A stretch of 41,785 nt of DNA from Armatimonadota bacterium (GTDB lineage: Bacteria; Armatimonadota; UBA10988): the NCBI GenBank assembly GCA_016235455.1, contig JACRKZ010000063.1, positions 1 through 41,785 of the forward strand, in the 5' to 3' direction. Every line of letters begins with the position of its first letter. Within the stretch, counting starts at the first letter, position 1. This document shows positions 8,886 to 16,881 of this stretch, in pieces. Below the pieces are notes generated by a model. It was not told where the DNA came from. It saw only the letters and a program-made list of their open reading frames with translations, and did not search any database. A program made the position numbers and the translations under genes.

Positions 8886-9950
8886 ATGCGTCGTTCGTGG
8901 TCGATGGTCTGGCTCGTTGTCGCGTTGGGCTGTGTCCTCGCCGGCTGTGGCCGGTCGAGCGCGCCTCCCGCCGCTGCTCTGGCGTCCGCGCCAACTGCGG
9001 TGCCAGCGGCGCCCGCTCCCGCGCCGGCGCCACCCGAGGAGTGGACGCTGGCCGTGCTGCCCGACACGCAGTACTACTCGGCCAAGTACCCCAAGTACTT
9101 CGAGGACGAGTGCCGCTGGCTAGCCAAGAACGCGAGCGCCAAGAACCTCAAGTACGTCGTGCATGTCGGCGACATCACCGACAGCAACGGCGACAAGCAG
9201 TGGGCAGTGGCCAAGAAGTGCCTGGGCCTGCTCGATGGCGTGGTGCCGCTGGCGCTGGTGCCGGGCAACCACGACTACACCGGCGGCGGCGGCGCGCTCG
9301 ACAGGAAGACCGGGCTCGACAAGCACTTCCCGCCCGACGCGTTCAAGGCGTCCGCGAGCTTTGGCGGCTTGTACGACGAGAAGAGCCTGGCCAACAGCTA
9401 CCACCTGTTCAGCGCCGGCGGACGCGACTGGCTCATCCTGTGCCTCGAGTTCGGCCCGCGCGACGAGGTGGTGGCCTGGGCCAACGGCGTGCTCGACAAG
9501 TACCCCGACCGCTTAGTGCTGGTGGCCACGCACGCCTACCTGAGCAATGCCGGCCCGCGCCTGGACCAGCACGGCGTCAAGCCCGGCCACGGCCCCCACA
9601 AGTACCCCATGGCCAAGCAGCCCGGCGGTGTGAACGACGGCGAGGAGCTGTGGCAGAAGCTCATCAGGAAGCACGCTGGCGTGGCGCTGGTGGTCTGCGG
9701 CCATGTCTCGGGCGTGGCGCGGTTGACGTCGAAGAACGACGCCGGCGGTGAGGTCCACCAGATGCTCTCCGACTACCAGAGCGAGAAGGAAGGCGGCGAG
9801 GGCTACCTCCGCATCCTGCACTTCTCGGCCGACGGCAAGACGCTGGACGTGCGCAGCTACTCGCCGAGCCTGGACAAGGAGAAGAAGGTCGAGGCCAACC
9901 GCTTCACGCTGGACCTGACCAAGACGGCGCTGGGGGCGAAGCGCAAATAG
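8886..9950 (+). CDS. Calcineurin-like metallophosphoesterase lipoprotein
   Basis: 354 residues from the ATG at 8886 (a TTG lies directly before it). The N-terminus is a lipoprotein signal with lipobox LAGC, then an Ala/Pro linker of about 30 residues. The catalytic domain carries the calcineurin metal-site motifs in order: LPDTQYY (motif I with Gln in place of the usual His), HVGDITD, GNHDY, ATHAYL and CGHVSG. The DTQ form of motif I is known in a subgroup of secreted phosphoesterases, so it is not evidence of inactivation. The likely role is phosphoester hydrolysis at the outer surface or in the periplasm; the substrate is unknown. Length fits the subgroup. Confidence 0.9.
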   Translation: MRRSWSMVWLVVALGCVLAGCGRSSAPPAAALASAPTAVPAAPAPAPAPPEEWTLAVLPDTQYYSAKYPKYFEDECRWLAKNASAKNLKYVVHVGDITDSNGDKQWAVAKKCLGLLDGVVPLALVPGNHDYTGGGGALDRKTGLDKHFPPDAFKASASFGGLYDEKSLANSYHLFSAGGRDWLILCLEFGPRDEVVAWANGVLDKYPDRLVLVATHAYLSNAGPRLDQHGVKPGHGPHKYPMAKQPGGVNDGEELWQKLIRKHAGVALVVCGHVSGVARLTSKNDAGGEVHQMLSDYQSEKEGGEGYLRILHFSADGKTLDVRSYSPSLDKEKKVEANRFTLDLTKTALGAKRK

Positions 9951-9953
9951 TCT

Positions 9954-9986
9954 TTGGCCTACCAGGACGCGTGGGGTATATACCCC
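9954..9986 (+). promoter_or_regulatory. Possible promoter with a GGGGTATATACCCC palindrome
   Basis: TTGGCC at 9954-9959, a 17-base spacer and TATATA at 9977-9982 resemble a sigma70 promoter. The -10 sits inside a perfect 14-base palindrome (9973-9986), which could be an operator. It would drive the six-gene paralog cluster that begins at 10067. A TACACT at 10017 is an alternative -10. Confidence 0.35.
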
Positions 9987-10066
9987 CTGGCATGGCCGCT
10001 GGTGGGCCAAAGCCTGTACACTGTCCACCTGGCTGCCGTGTCGAGAGAGCGCGAGGGTACCGCGAC

Positions 10067-10388
10067 ATGAACTGGGGCTTCCAACTGGTCGCGGGACTAT
10101 GCTATCTCGCTGTGCTCGACGCGCCCATCCTCCTCCTGGCTGCGCTGCTGGCGCGCCGCACGGCCCGCGATGAAGCCAACCGGCGGGCGGCGACGATGCA
10201 GATGCGCGGCGTCTGCGTCGGCTGGTTCGGTGGCTCGATGCTGTGCATGCTGGGCGGGCTGGGCGGCCTGCTGCCCGTCGAGGTCGGCTCCGAGCAGGTC
10301 TACGCGCCGATTCTCTACGCCACCACCGCCAAGGGCTGGCTGGCCGGTGGCCGGCTGGATGTACGGCAGGCGGCGCGTGGGCCGGTAG
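10067..10388 (+). CDS. Small membrane protein, paralog pair member 1, probably frameshifted near its end
   Basis: The ATG at 10067 has GAGGG upstream. The protein has a first hydrophobic segment (LCYLAVLDAPILLLAALLA), a basic loop (ARRTARDEANRR), a second hydrophobic segment around 'GGSMLCMLGGLGGLLPV', and then 'GSEQVYAPILYATTAKGWLAGG'. It is a clear paralog of the next gene, which has 'GSEVVWAPILWLSTAAGWLVGW' and then ends within about 10 residues. In this gene the frame at that point overruns into the next gene, while the neighbouring frame reads 'GWMYGRRRVGR' and stops at 10388. A one-base indel near 10350 is therefore likely. Function unknown. Confidence 0.55.
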
Positions 10389-10442
10389 GCGTCTGGTGGG
10401 CCCTGCCGGTGGGGCTTGCACGGCGGCGGGAGGCGAACGGCG

Positions 10443-10763
10443 ATGGACCTGCGATGGACCGCCGATCTGATCATAGGACTGCCTGCTTGTGCCGTCTGGG
10501 GCGCTCCCGTGCTGGTCCCAGCGGGCGTTGTCATCCGGCGATTGGCCCGGCGCAGCGAGCGCAAACGGGCGGCCAAGCGGCAGATGCGATGCGTCCTCGC
10601 CTGCTGGCTTGCCGGGTCCTGGCTATGCGTGGTGGGCGGGCATGCCGGGCTGTTGCCGACCGACGCCGGGTCCGAGGTGGTCTGGGCGCCCATCTTGTGG
10701 CTGTCCACGGCTGCCGGCTGGTTGGTGGGCTGGTGGCACGGGCGCGGCGATGTCGCAGGCTAG
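10443..10763 (+). CDS. Small membrane protein, paralog pair member 2
   Basis: 106 residues from the ATG at 10443, with GGGAGG 10 bases upstream. There are three hydrophobic segments: about residues 8-30 (including GLPACAVWGAPVLVPAGVVI), 45-62 (CVLACWLAGSWLCVVGGHAG) and 70-95 (VVWAPILWLSTAAGWLVGWW). A basic loop (RRLARRSERKRAAKRQ) follows the first. It resembles the preceding gene along its whole length, so the two are a tandem duplication. No known family was recognised. It lies at the head of a cluster of three such pairs. Confidence 0.7.
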   Translation: MDLRWTADLIIGLPACAVWGAPVLVPAGVVIRRLARRSERKRAAKRQMRCVLACWLAGSWLCVVGGHAGLLPTDAGSEVVWAPILWLSTAAGWLVGWWHGRGDVAG

Positions 10764-10808
10764 GCGACGCAGGTCGTCTCCGTGCTGGTTGTTGAGGGCA
10801 CCCCACCC

Positions 10809-11321
10809 ATGACGGTTTTCACCTGCCCCGAGCGGACACCACCGCTGACCCCGCTGCTGCTCGGCCAGCTCGCACCCGCGCTAGACCAGGCTACCGGCGC
10901 CGCGTGGTGGGCCTGGATTGACGTTTGGGCCACCGTCTGGCCCTCGGCGTTGGCGCCAAGGGTTGGCGCGGGCCCATGTCCGGTCAACACTGCCATCGAC
11001 TGGTCGCTCGACGGACCGCTCTGGACGCCCGCCGCCGAGGCCATCGCCATGGCCGGCGAGTTCCACCAGATGATCGACGGGCTGCTGGCGCTCTGCTCCG
11101 CGCCCAGCGCCGAGCCGATCTGTTGCCTGGCGCTGATAGAGGCCTTCGATTCGTCGCAGTGGCGCGTCTTCACGAGCCAGCCCGAGGTGGCGCAGGCCGT
11201 ACTGGGCGATGCCGCGGCGGTCCAGGTCTGCCAGTTCAACGCGTGTCTGCCTGTGGGCATCGCCGACGCATGGGTCGCTGACATCCTCGGGCCCGACCGC
11301 CTGATCCTTCGCGCCAGGTAG
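10809..11321 (+). CDS. Uncharacterised soluble protein, WWAWIDVW family, copy 1
   Basis: 170 residues from the ATG at 10809; a GTG at 10782 in the same frame is an alternative start. The conserved hallmark is 'AAWWAWIDVWATVWPSA' near residue 30, followed by a predicted helical middle section (EAIAMAGEFHQMIDGLLAL). It aligns along its full length with the next gene (11461-11985), which shares WWAWIDVW, the IDG block and the 'W-x-x-x(T/S)xxP' block. It has several cysteines and no membrane segment or signal peptide. I do not recognise a named family. The position between two membrane-protein pairs suggests a shared function, but there is no direct evidence for what it is. Confidence 0.7.
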   Translation: MTVFTCPERTPPLTPLLLGQLAPALDQATGAAWWAWIDVWATVWPSALAPRVGAGPCPVNTAIDWSLDGPLWTPAAEAIAMAGEFHQMIDGLLALCSAPSAEPICCLALIEAFDSSQWRVFTSQPEVAQAVLGDAAAVQVCQFNACLPVGIADAWVADILGPDRLILRAR

Positions 11322-11363
11322 CCCGGTCGACGCGCTGCATCTGTGTTCTGAGACGCCGACGCG

Positions 11364-11390
11364 GTTCGTTCGATACGATTCGAACTAGAC
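11364..11390. promoter_or_regulatory. AT-richer dyad upstream of the second WWAWIDVW gene
   Basis: In an otherwise GC-rich gap, TTCGATACGATTCGAA (11369-11384) carries an inverted TTCGA/TCGAA pair preceded by a further TTCG. It lies about 80 bases before the ATG at 11461. It may be part of a promoter or a regulator site; no convincing -35/-10 pair was found. Confidence 0.25.
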
Positions 11391-11460
11391 AACCGCGCCC
11401 CCATGGTGCACGATTCGCCGCAGAGCCTGCTGTCAGCCGCTCTAGGAGGGAGGGCCCCGC

Positions 11461-11985
11461 ATGGGCAGCGCCGCCGTGCGGTATGCGCTCAGCGGGCGCC
11501 AGATGCGCGCCGCGTCCGTGGCCGAACTCGCCGGGCTGGCGCCTGTGGTGACGCAGGCGGCGAGCGCGCTATGGTGGGCTTGGATTGATGTGTGGGGCAC
11601 GCTCTGGCCGACCGCCGCCGCCACGGAACTCGACCCCGGCTCAGGGCATCGGCCGGTGGACGTGCGGATCTATGGCCCCGCCTGGATGCCGGCCGCCGAC
11701 GCGGCCCGTTTCGCCTCGGGCTTCAGCGAGTTCATCGACGGCATTGTGCTGCTGGGCGCCGATCCCGACGATGAACGGATGGCCTGCCGCGCCGTGCTCG
11801 AAGCCAACTGCGCCTGCATCTGGTACCTCTACACCCATGAGCCCGACCTGGTCCAGTCGGCGCTGGGCCCCGACGTGGAGTGTCAGCTGCTTGAGGTGGG
11901 CGAGGTGGAGGACCTGGGCGCCAATGGCGACTGGCTGGTCACGGTGACGCCCGACGGCTTCGCGTTGGAGCGCCGGAATCCCTGA
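11461..11985 (+). CDS. Uncharacterised soluble protein, WWAWIDVW family, copy 2
   Basis: 174 residues, ATG at 11461 with a strong GGAGGG site. It shares 'WWAWIDVWGTLWPTA' with the upstream gene, then a matching 'YGPAWMPAADAARFASGFSE' block and 'IDGIVLLGAD'. The C-terminal part is more acidic than that of its paralog. The protein looks cytoplasmic and alpha/beta, of the size of small immunity or SUFU/SMI1-like proteins, but no family motif could be confirmed and that comparison is only speculation. It is followed after 67 bases by another paralog pair. Confidence 0.75.
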   Translation: MGSAAVRYALSGRQMRAASVAELAGLAPVVTQAASALWWAWIDVWGTLWPTAAATELDPGSGHRPVDVRIYGPAWMPAADAARFASGFSEFIDGIVLLGADPDDERMACRAVLEANCACIWYLYTHEPDLVQSALGPDVECQLLEVGEVEDLGANGDWLVTVTPDGFALERRNP

Positions 11986-12052
11986 GCTATGGCGCTGCCA
12001 GGGAACTGCCGGCGTCAGATCAGCGCTGCACATCGTGGATGGGAGACGATTC

Positions 12053-12574
12053 GTGGCCGACCATTCCGAACGTCGCCTGCGGCGCGCGCTGGCGCTGAGC
12101 CTGCTGGCCAACATCGCAGCCGTACTGGCCCTGGCCATCGCGCTGGACACCCACCGCCGCATGGCCGGCGGCGTGGTGGTCTGTGACCGCCTCTTCGTAA
12201 GGGACCATGACCGTCTGCTCTGCTACCTTGGCCCGACGCGTGAGCCCGGCGGAGCCATGGTGCATGTGGCCAGCGCCGACCACAAGCGGTTCGTGGAAGT
12301 CTCGGCCACCGACCAGGCGACTGTCCGCGCGTGGTCGGTGCCTGGCCAGGTGGAGGCGGCGTTGGCCGCGGGCCAGGCGCCGGGCCTGGCGCGAGTGGTG
12401 GCCAGGGCTGGCGGCGCTACGCCGGCGGCGGCGCTGCTGCAGTCCACCGCCGCAGGTCAGAGCGCGGTGGCGCTGGGCTGGCCGCAGGCCAAGGATGGCC
12501 AGTACCCGCTGTGGGCGCAAGCCGAGACCGATGGTCGGGTTGCCGGACGGTGGCTGCCTGGAGCGGGCCGATGA
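12053..12574 (+). CDS. Single-pass membrane protein, paralog pair copy 1
   Basis: 173 residues from the GTG at 12053, which has GGGAG eight bases upstream; a GTG at 12035 is an alternative. A basic N-terminus (SERRLRRA) leads into one transmembrane helix (LALSLLANIAAVLALAIAL). Next comes an extracytoplasmic part with 'GGVVVCDRLFVRDHDRLLCYLGP' split over short strands, and 'VHVASADHKRFVEVSA'. This strand pattern (D-x-x-G-R-x-x-x-x-LG) is seen in many small envelope proteins in which a DxxG turn repeats. The last bases overlap the start of the next gene (ATGA), and that gene is its paralog. Function unknown. Confidence 0.75.
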   Translation: MADHSERRLRRALALSLLANIAAVLALAIALDTHRRMAGGVVVCDRLFVRDHDRLLCYLGPTREPGGAMVHVASADHKRFVEVSATDQATVRAWSVPGQVEAALAAGQAPGLARVVARAGGATPAAALLQSTAAGQSAVALGWPQAKDGQYPLWAQAETDGRVAGRWLPGAGR

Positions 12575-13104
12575 GCGAGCACAGCCTGCGGCGCCTGGAA
12601 CGGCTGGCCACGCTCGCGGCGGCCCTGAGTTGCCTGGCAGTGGCGCTGGCCATTCACGTCAGTGGGCCGGTCTTGGGCGGCACGCTGGTCTGTCGCCGGC
12701 TGGAGGTGCGCCACGGTGGCCGGCGCGTTGTCTATCTAGGTCCGACCGCGTCGTCAGGCACGGCGGTCGTCCGTGTCGCCGGAGCCGATGGTCGCCGTGT
12801 GGTCGAACTGGCCGCCGGGCAGTCGGCCTCGGTCCGTGTCTGGGATCTGACCGACCACGCCGACGCAGGGCTGATGGCCGACCAGCGTGCCGCGGGCATG
12901 TTGGCGCGATGGGGACGCGGGGAGCGCAGGGCGGAGACTGAGGCGCACGTGACCAGCGCTGGCGACAGTTCGCTGCATGCGGGCCGCCTGCCCACCAAGG
13001 AGCAACCGCCGCCGCTGGCCGTGTACGTCGCGTCCGACGGCGACAGGGACGGCCTGTGGCCGGTGCGCGCGACCAGCAGGCGCGTCGAGCTCGACCAGCG
13101 GTGA
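12571..13104 (+). CDS. Single-pass membrane protein, paralog pair copy 2
   Basis: 177 residues; the ATG overlaps the preceding stop by four bases, so translation is coupled. One N-terminal transmembrane segment (LATLAAALSCLAVALAIHV) is followed by 'GGTLVCRRLEVRHGGRR', then 'VYLGP' and 'GTAVVRVAGADGRRVVELAA', all matching copy 1. The C-terminal ~60 residues are hydrophilic and differ from copy 1. It is the last gene of a six-gene plus-strand cluster made of three tandem duplications, and converges on the mannosidase gene after 54 bases. Confidence 0.75.
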   Translation: MSEHSLRRLERLATLAAALSCLAVALAIHVSGPVLGGTLVCRRLEVRHGGRRVVYLGPTASSGTAVVRVAGADGRRVVELAAGQSASVRVWDLTDHADAGLMADQRAAGMLARWGRGERRAETEAHVTSAGDSSLHAGRLPTKEQPPPLAVYVASDGDRDGLWPVRATSRRVELDQR

Positions 13105-13158
13105 TGCCAGGCGCCCGGACCAAGCCGGCGGTCACGCGGGCTGGGCGGCGCTCGGTGG

Positions 13159-15771
13159 CTATACTGCTGAGGGCGAAGATGCTCCATCGTCGCTCCGCCG
13201 CATCGTCCTGATCTCATGCGCCCGCAACTGGCCGGCAGCCGCGTCCAGCGGCGCTTCGAGCAGGTCCGTGCTCTGCCACGCGCCGGCCAGGCCCGTCGGC
13301 GTCGCCTGCCCATAGGGCTCGTACAGCCGCACCACGAGGTCGTCGCCGTCCTCGGCGCGCTTGACCGCGCTGACCACCACCGCGTCGTTGCTCGTGGGCA
13401 GCAGGCTGTGCTCGGCCGGCAGGTCGCCCCTGTCCGTCACGGGCACGGCCAGGTGAGCGGCGTTGAAGGTGGCCGCCAGGCGCGCCGGATTGGCCTGAGT
13501 GAGGCTGCCCTGGGCCACGCCGAGCAGCATCTCGAAGCTGTAGTGCCCGACCTCGGCGGCGCCTTGGGCGTCCCATGCGCCCAGCGGCATGCCGGGGCTG
13601 CGCAGGATGGTCACCTTCACCGTGCCGTGGTCGACGCGGTGACAGGGCGTTCCGCGGTTGGCGATGGTCAGCCAGGCGTCCTGCTCCGCCCAGCGCGCGG
13701 CGACGAAGTCCAGCGCCGGCCAGTCGCCATTGGGCCGCGTGTGCACGCCATATTGCCCGGCATAGCGCCGGCGCGGCAGCACGCCGAACGGCGCCTCGTA
13801 CCAGGCTTCATCCTCGGGTGTCGCGAAGGCCAGCGGCACGCCCACCATCAGCCGGCCGTGCAGCGAGTCCCAGTCGACGTCGGTCTTGAGGTAGACGCCG
13901 CGCACCCCGTCGTACAGCGTGTACTCCTGGCGCCAGACCAGCCGCCGCAGACAGCGCTCGTGCTGGACACGCCGGTCGGCGAAGCTGCCCTCGACCACCA
14001 CGCGCTGGTAGCCTGGCCCGCTGGTCAGGGCCACCGTGGGCGACGAATGGCGCGCCACCGAGCAGGCGAACGACGGCTGGGCCATGGTCTCCCAGACGCT
14101 GCCGTAGTCCTCCTCGAAGATGAGCCCGCCCACCTCGCCGCGTGCCACGACCTGGCCCAGGTCCTTGTCGAACAGCTCGCAGACGCCGAACGCGTCGGTG
14201 CGCAGCCGGCAGTGCTCGTTCTCGATGGTCTCGCCGGCCAGCGGCGTCTCGACCGCGGGCTGGTCGGTGAAGCGGTAGTGCAGCGTGGCATAACCGTGCG
14301 GCGGAAGGTGCAGGCCGGTCAGCCGCACGCCGGCGCGACCCCCGACCGCGCGCGGCACGGCCTGGAACGAGCAGGCCGGCAGCGGCTGGCCATGGTTGTC
14401 GAGCAGTTCGATAGCCGCCGGCAGCTCGCGCCCGGGGACATCCAGCGCGATGTCGAGCGGCGTGCCCGCGACGGCCCAGCCCAACGGGTTGAGCACGGCC
14501 GCCGTGGCGTAGCCGGCGCGGCTCGGGGCGGCGATCCGCGCACCCAGGCCGGCGCCGGCCTCGTCGTAGACCATCTGCGCGCCACGGGCGATGTTGCGGC
14601 ACAGGCACAGCAGTTCATCATAGGCGCCGTCGCTGTGGCTGCCGGTGAGCGCGTCGTGGAACTGTAGCAGCGCCATGTCGTTCCACAGCCGCTCCAGCTT
14701 GCGTCTTGGGTAGACGTCGCCCGGCTGCCAGGCCAGCGCGGCCGTGGTCTCGGCGGCGGACAGCAGCGCCTCCAGCCGGCGGTTCCACAGTTTGAGCCGG
14801 ATGCGGCTGGCATAGCAGCCGGTGCAGATGGGGTTGGCCTCAACCTCCGGCCGGATCTCCTCCGGCCGCAATGAATCGCTTCTCAAGCGGGCCAGACGCT
14901 CGCCATCGAGGGCCTCGACCAGTTCGGTCATGGTCGCCCAGCGCGGGTCAAAGCCGTGCTCGCGGGCCAACTGCAGGAGCCGGTCCAGCGCGGCCCGGTT
15001 CTCCAGCGTCTCCTCGCCGGTGATGCGCAGGACCAGTTCGTCGCCGTCGATGCCCTGCAGGCGCGTGAACAGCCGCGTCAGGTGCTCATCCGAGCGGACG
15101 TTCTCGTCGGACAGGTCCATGCCGCGGTAGCCGCAGAGCGGGCAGCCGTCGCCATCGCAGCAGGTTGCTGGCGACCGGGTGCAGCCGCCGCCGGCCATGA
15201 CCTGCGGCAGGCCCAGGTTCTCCCAGGTCGGCCGGATGAGAATGGTCGAGCCGTCGAGCCCGCGCCAGAAGGGCACGCCGTCGTCCATCAGGCGCGAGGT
15301 GTTGGCCAGCGTCTCGTAGCCCAGGCCGCGCAGGATCTGTGGCATCTGCGCCGAGTAGCCGAAGAGGTCGGTGCCGACCGCGGTGGTTGGGCGCCTGCCG
15401 AAGGTGCGCTGACACCACAGCACGTTGTACAGGTGGTTGCGCACCAGCGATTCGCCGCTGACCATGTTCAGGTCGATGAGCGTCTCGCCGCCGCCGGGCA
15501 GCTCCAGGGCGCCGGAGTCCACGACGCGCCCGACGGCCGGCAGCAGGTCGGGGTTGCGCTCCAGGAAGAGCTTCAGCGGCAACGCCTGCTCCAGCGTGTA
15601 GCGCACCTCGCCCTGGCCGCACCAGTCCACCGCACGGCGGATCTGTTCCTCCTCCAGGTCGGAGTACGGCCTGATGATGCCGTCCACGGCCTCGTAGTGC
15701 GTGCGGCAACCGCGCCGCCAGACCACGTCCATGTGGTTGTCCAGGAGGATGAGAAGCCTACGACTCGCCAT
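13159..15771 (-). CDS. Glycoside hydrolase family 38 (alpha-mannosidase-like)
   Basis: 870 residues from the ATG at 15771 (GGGAG upstream); a GTG at 15789 is also in frame. GH38 enzymes are zinc-dependent retaining alpha-mannosidases. The N-terminal zinc-site motif is LLDNHMDVVW, with His13 and Asp15, and the nucleophile block is GTDLFGYSAQMPQ with Asp135. 'FHDALTGSHSDGAYDE' matches the FHD-(I/L)-x-GS block of the helical middle domain. The C-terminal half is the expected beta-sandwich. Odd features are a cysteine-rich insert after the nucleophile (Cys197, 204, 205, 210, 213, ending CPLCGYRG) and a second CTGC, which together look like a metal site not usual in GH38. No signal peptide is visible, so it is probably cytoplasmic. 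Substrate specificity cannot be read from sequence alone. Confidence 0.85.
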   Translation of the reverse strand: MASRRLLILLDNHMDVVWRRGCRTHYEAVDGIIRPYSDLEEEQIRRAVDWCGQGEVRYTLEQALPLKLFLERNPDLLPAVGRVVDSGALELPGGGETLIDLNMVSGESLVRNHLYNVLWCQRTFGRRPTTAVGTDLFGYSAQMPQILRGLGYETLANTSRLMDDGVPFWRGLDGSTILIRPTWENLGLPQVMAGGGCTRSPATCCDGDGCPLCGYRGMDLSDENVRSDEHLTRLFTRLQGIDGDELVLRITGEETLENRAALDRLLQLAREHGFDPRWATMTELVEALDGERLARLRSDSLRPEEIRPEVEANPICTGCYASRIRLKLWNRRLEALLSAAETTAALAWQPGDVYPRRKLERLWNDMALLQFHDALTGSHSDGAYDELLCLCRNIARGAQMVYDEAGAGLGARIAAPSRAGYATAAVLNPLGWAVAGTPLDIALDVPGRELPAAIELLDNHGQPLPACSFQAVPRAVGGRAGVRLTGLHLPPHGYATLHYRFTDQPAVETPLAGETIENEHCRLRTDAFGVCELFDKDLGQVVARGEVGGLIFEEDYGSVWETMAQPSFACSVARHSSPTVALTSGPGYQRVVVEGSFADRRVQHERCLRRLVWRQEYTLYDGVRGVYLKTDVDWDSLHGRLMVGVPLAFATPEDEAWYEAPFGVLPRRRYAGQYGVHTRPNGDWPALDFVAARWAEQDAWLTIANRGTPCHRVDHGTVKVTILRSPGMPLGAWDAQGAAEVGHYSFEMLLGVAQGSLTQANPARLAATFNAAHLAVPVTDRGDLPAEHSLLPTSNDAVVVSAVKRAEDGDDLVVRLYEPYGQATPTGLAGAWQSTDLLEAPLDAAAGQLRAHEIRTMRRSDDGASSPSAV

Positions 15772-15832
15772 GCTGCCACTCCCGGCCACAGGTTACCTCA
15801 ACCAGTGCGCGTGGTGACGAGCGGATCGCTTG

Positions 15833-15862
15833 TTTGCCGCGGCGGGTTCGTCCCTCTACACT
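15833..15862 (+). promoter_or_regulatory. Possible promoter for the DUF1330 gene
   Basis: TTTGCC at 15833-15838, an 18-base spacer and TACACT at 15857-15862 lie 17 bases before the GTG at 15880. The match is moderate. The TACACT -10 resembles the TAGACT of the xerC promoter. Confidence 0.35.
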
Positions 15863-15879
15863 GCGCTGGGAGACCGAGG

Positions 15880-16179
15880 GTGAGCGTGCTGTTCGTCGCG
15901 GAGATCAACGACATCGAGGACCCGGCTGCCTACGCCGAGTACGGCCGGCGGGCGCAGCCGATCATCAGCGCCCATGGCGGGCGCTACCTGGTGCGCGGCG
16001 GCTCGCCCCGCGCCATCCTGGGCGACTGGGCGCCGATGCGGCTGGTGGTCATTGAGTTCGAGAGCGAGGCCCGAGCGCGGGCCTGCTTCACCAGCCCCGA
16101 GTATCTGGCCATCGCGCCCTTGCGTGAGCGCGCGACCCGGTCGCACGCCACGCTGGTCGATCCGTACCAGGGAGAGTGA
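15880..16179 (+). CDS. DUF1330 family protein
   Basis: 99 residues from a GTG at 15880, with GGGAG upstream. It has the DUF1330 pattern: 'INDIEDPAAYAEYGRRAQPI', then 'AHGGRYLVRGGSPR', 'WAPMRLVVIEFES', and a 'FTSPEYLAIAPLRERAT' helix. These are small dimeric alpha/beta-barrel (ferredoxin-like) proteins of unknown function. The GTGAGC at its 3' end overlaps the start region of the following methyltransferase, so the two are co-translated. It diverges from the GH38 gene across 108 bases. Confidence 0.93.
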   Translation: MSVLFVAEINDIEDPAAYAEYGRRAQPIISAHGGRYLVRGGSPRAILGDWAPMRLVVIEFESEARARACFTSPEYLAIAPLRERATRSHATLVDPYQGE

Positions 16180-16181
16180 GC

Positions 16182-16874
16182 ATGGCCGAGCGACCCGACT
16201 GGCAGTGGGACGAGATGCGGCAGGTGGGCACCGACTACGCCGACGTGACCGAAGTGGAGCGCTACGACGAGCGCATGGGCCAGTTTCGCGATCTGGCCGG
16301 TGAGGATGCCGCCATCCTCGCCGAGTTGGCGCTTGGTCCCTGTTCTAACGTGCTTGAGATTGGTACGGGCACGGGCCATTTCGCCCATGCGGCGCTGGCC
16401 GCTGGGCATCGCGTCATCGCCGCGGATGTGTCGGCGGTCATGCTGGAGTACGCCGCGGCCAAGGCCCGACGGCTGTGCCTGTCCGGTCTGACCTGCATCC
16501 ACGCCGGCTTCCTGGGCCTGGACCTGCCGGCGGGGTCGGTGGACGCGGCGGTGTCTGTGGCGGCTCTGCACCATCTGCCCGACGCCTGGAAGCTGGTGGC
16601 GTTGCGGCGGCTGTACGAGATGTTGCGGCCAGGTGGCCGCTTCATCCTGCGCGACGTGGTCTTCGCGGTAGAAGGGCACGACTACGCCACGGGCATGACG
16701 CGACTGATCAACGAGCTGCCCGACACGATGCGGGTCGAGGCGGTGCGGCATGTGGCGCGGGAGTACAGCACATTTGACTGGCTGATGGCGGCGATGCTGG
16801 AGCGCGCGGGCTTCGAGATCGTGGCCCAGCAGCTGCATCGCGGGTCGCTGATGCACTACCTATGCCGGCGGTGA
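16182..16874 (+). CDS. SAM-dependent methyltransferase (class I)
   Basis: 230 residues from the ATG at 16182 (GGAGAG upstream); an in-frame GTG at 16176 overlaps the preceding stop. The Rossmann-type motif I is 'NVLEIGTGTGHFAHAAL', the acidic end of strand 2 is 'VIAADVSAVMLEYA', and motif IV-like 'DAAVSVAALHHLPD' is followed by 'MLRPGGRFILRDVVF'. This is the Methyltransf_11/25 type, which acts on small molecules. The N-terminal 'ERYDERMGQFRD' helix is common in this group. The substrate is unknown. It pairs with the DUF1330 gene upstream. Confidence 0.92.
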   Translation: MAERPDWQWDEMRQVGTDYADVTEVERYDERMGQFRDLAGEDAAILAELALGPCSNVLEIGTGTGHFAHAALAAGHRVIAADVSAVMLEYAAAKARRLCLSGLTCIHAGFLGLDLPAGSVDAAVSVAALHHLPDAWKLVALRRLYEMLRPGGRFILRDVVFAVEGHDYATGMTRLINELPDTMRVEAVRHVAREYSTFDWLMAAMLERAGFEIVAQQLHRGSLMHYLCRR

Positions 16875-16881
16875 GGCAGAT

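Noticed and set aside
9057..9080. Loss of the first metal ligand (DTQ in place of DxH) in the metallophosphoesterase as evidence of inactivation
   Set aside because: The LPDTQ form is common to a known secreted subgroup and all other metal motifs are intact.
10389..10795. Continuation of the first small membrane-protein frame through the next gene
   Set aside because: The sequence turns Arg/Gly/Cys-rich and unlike its paralog exactly where the other frame keeps the homology.
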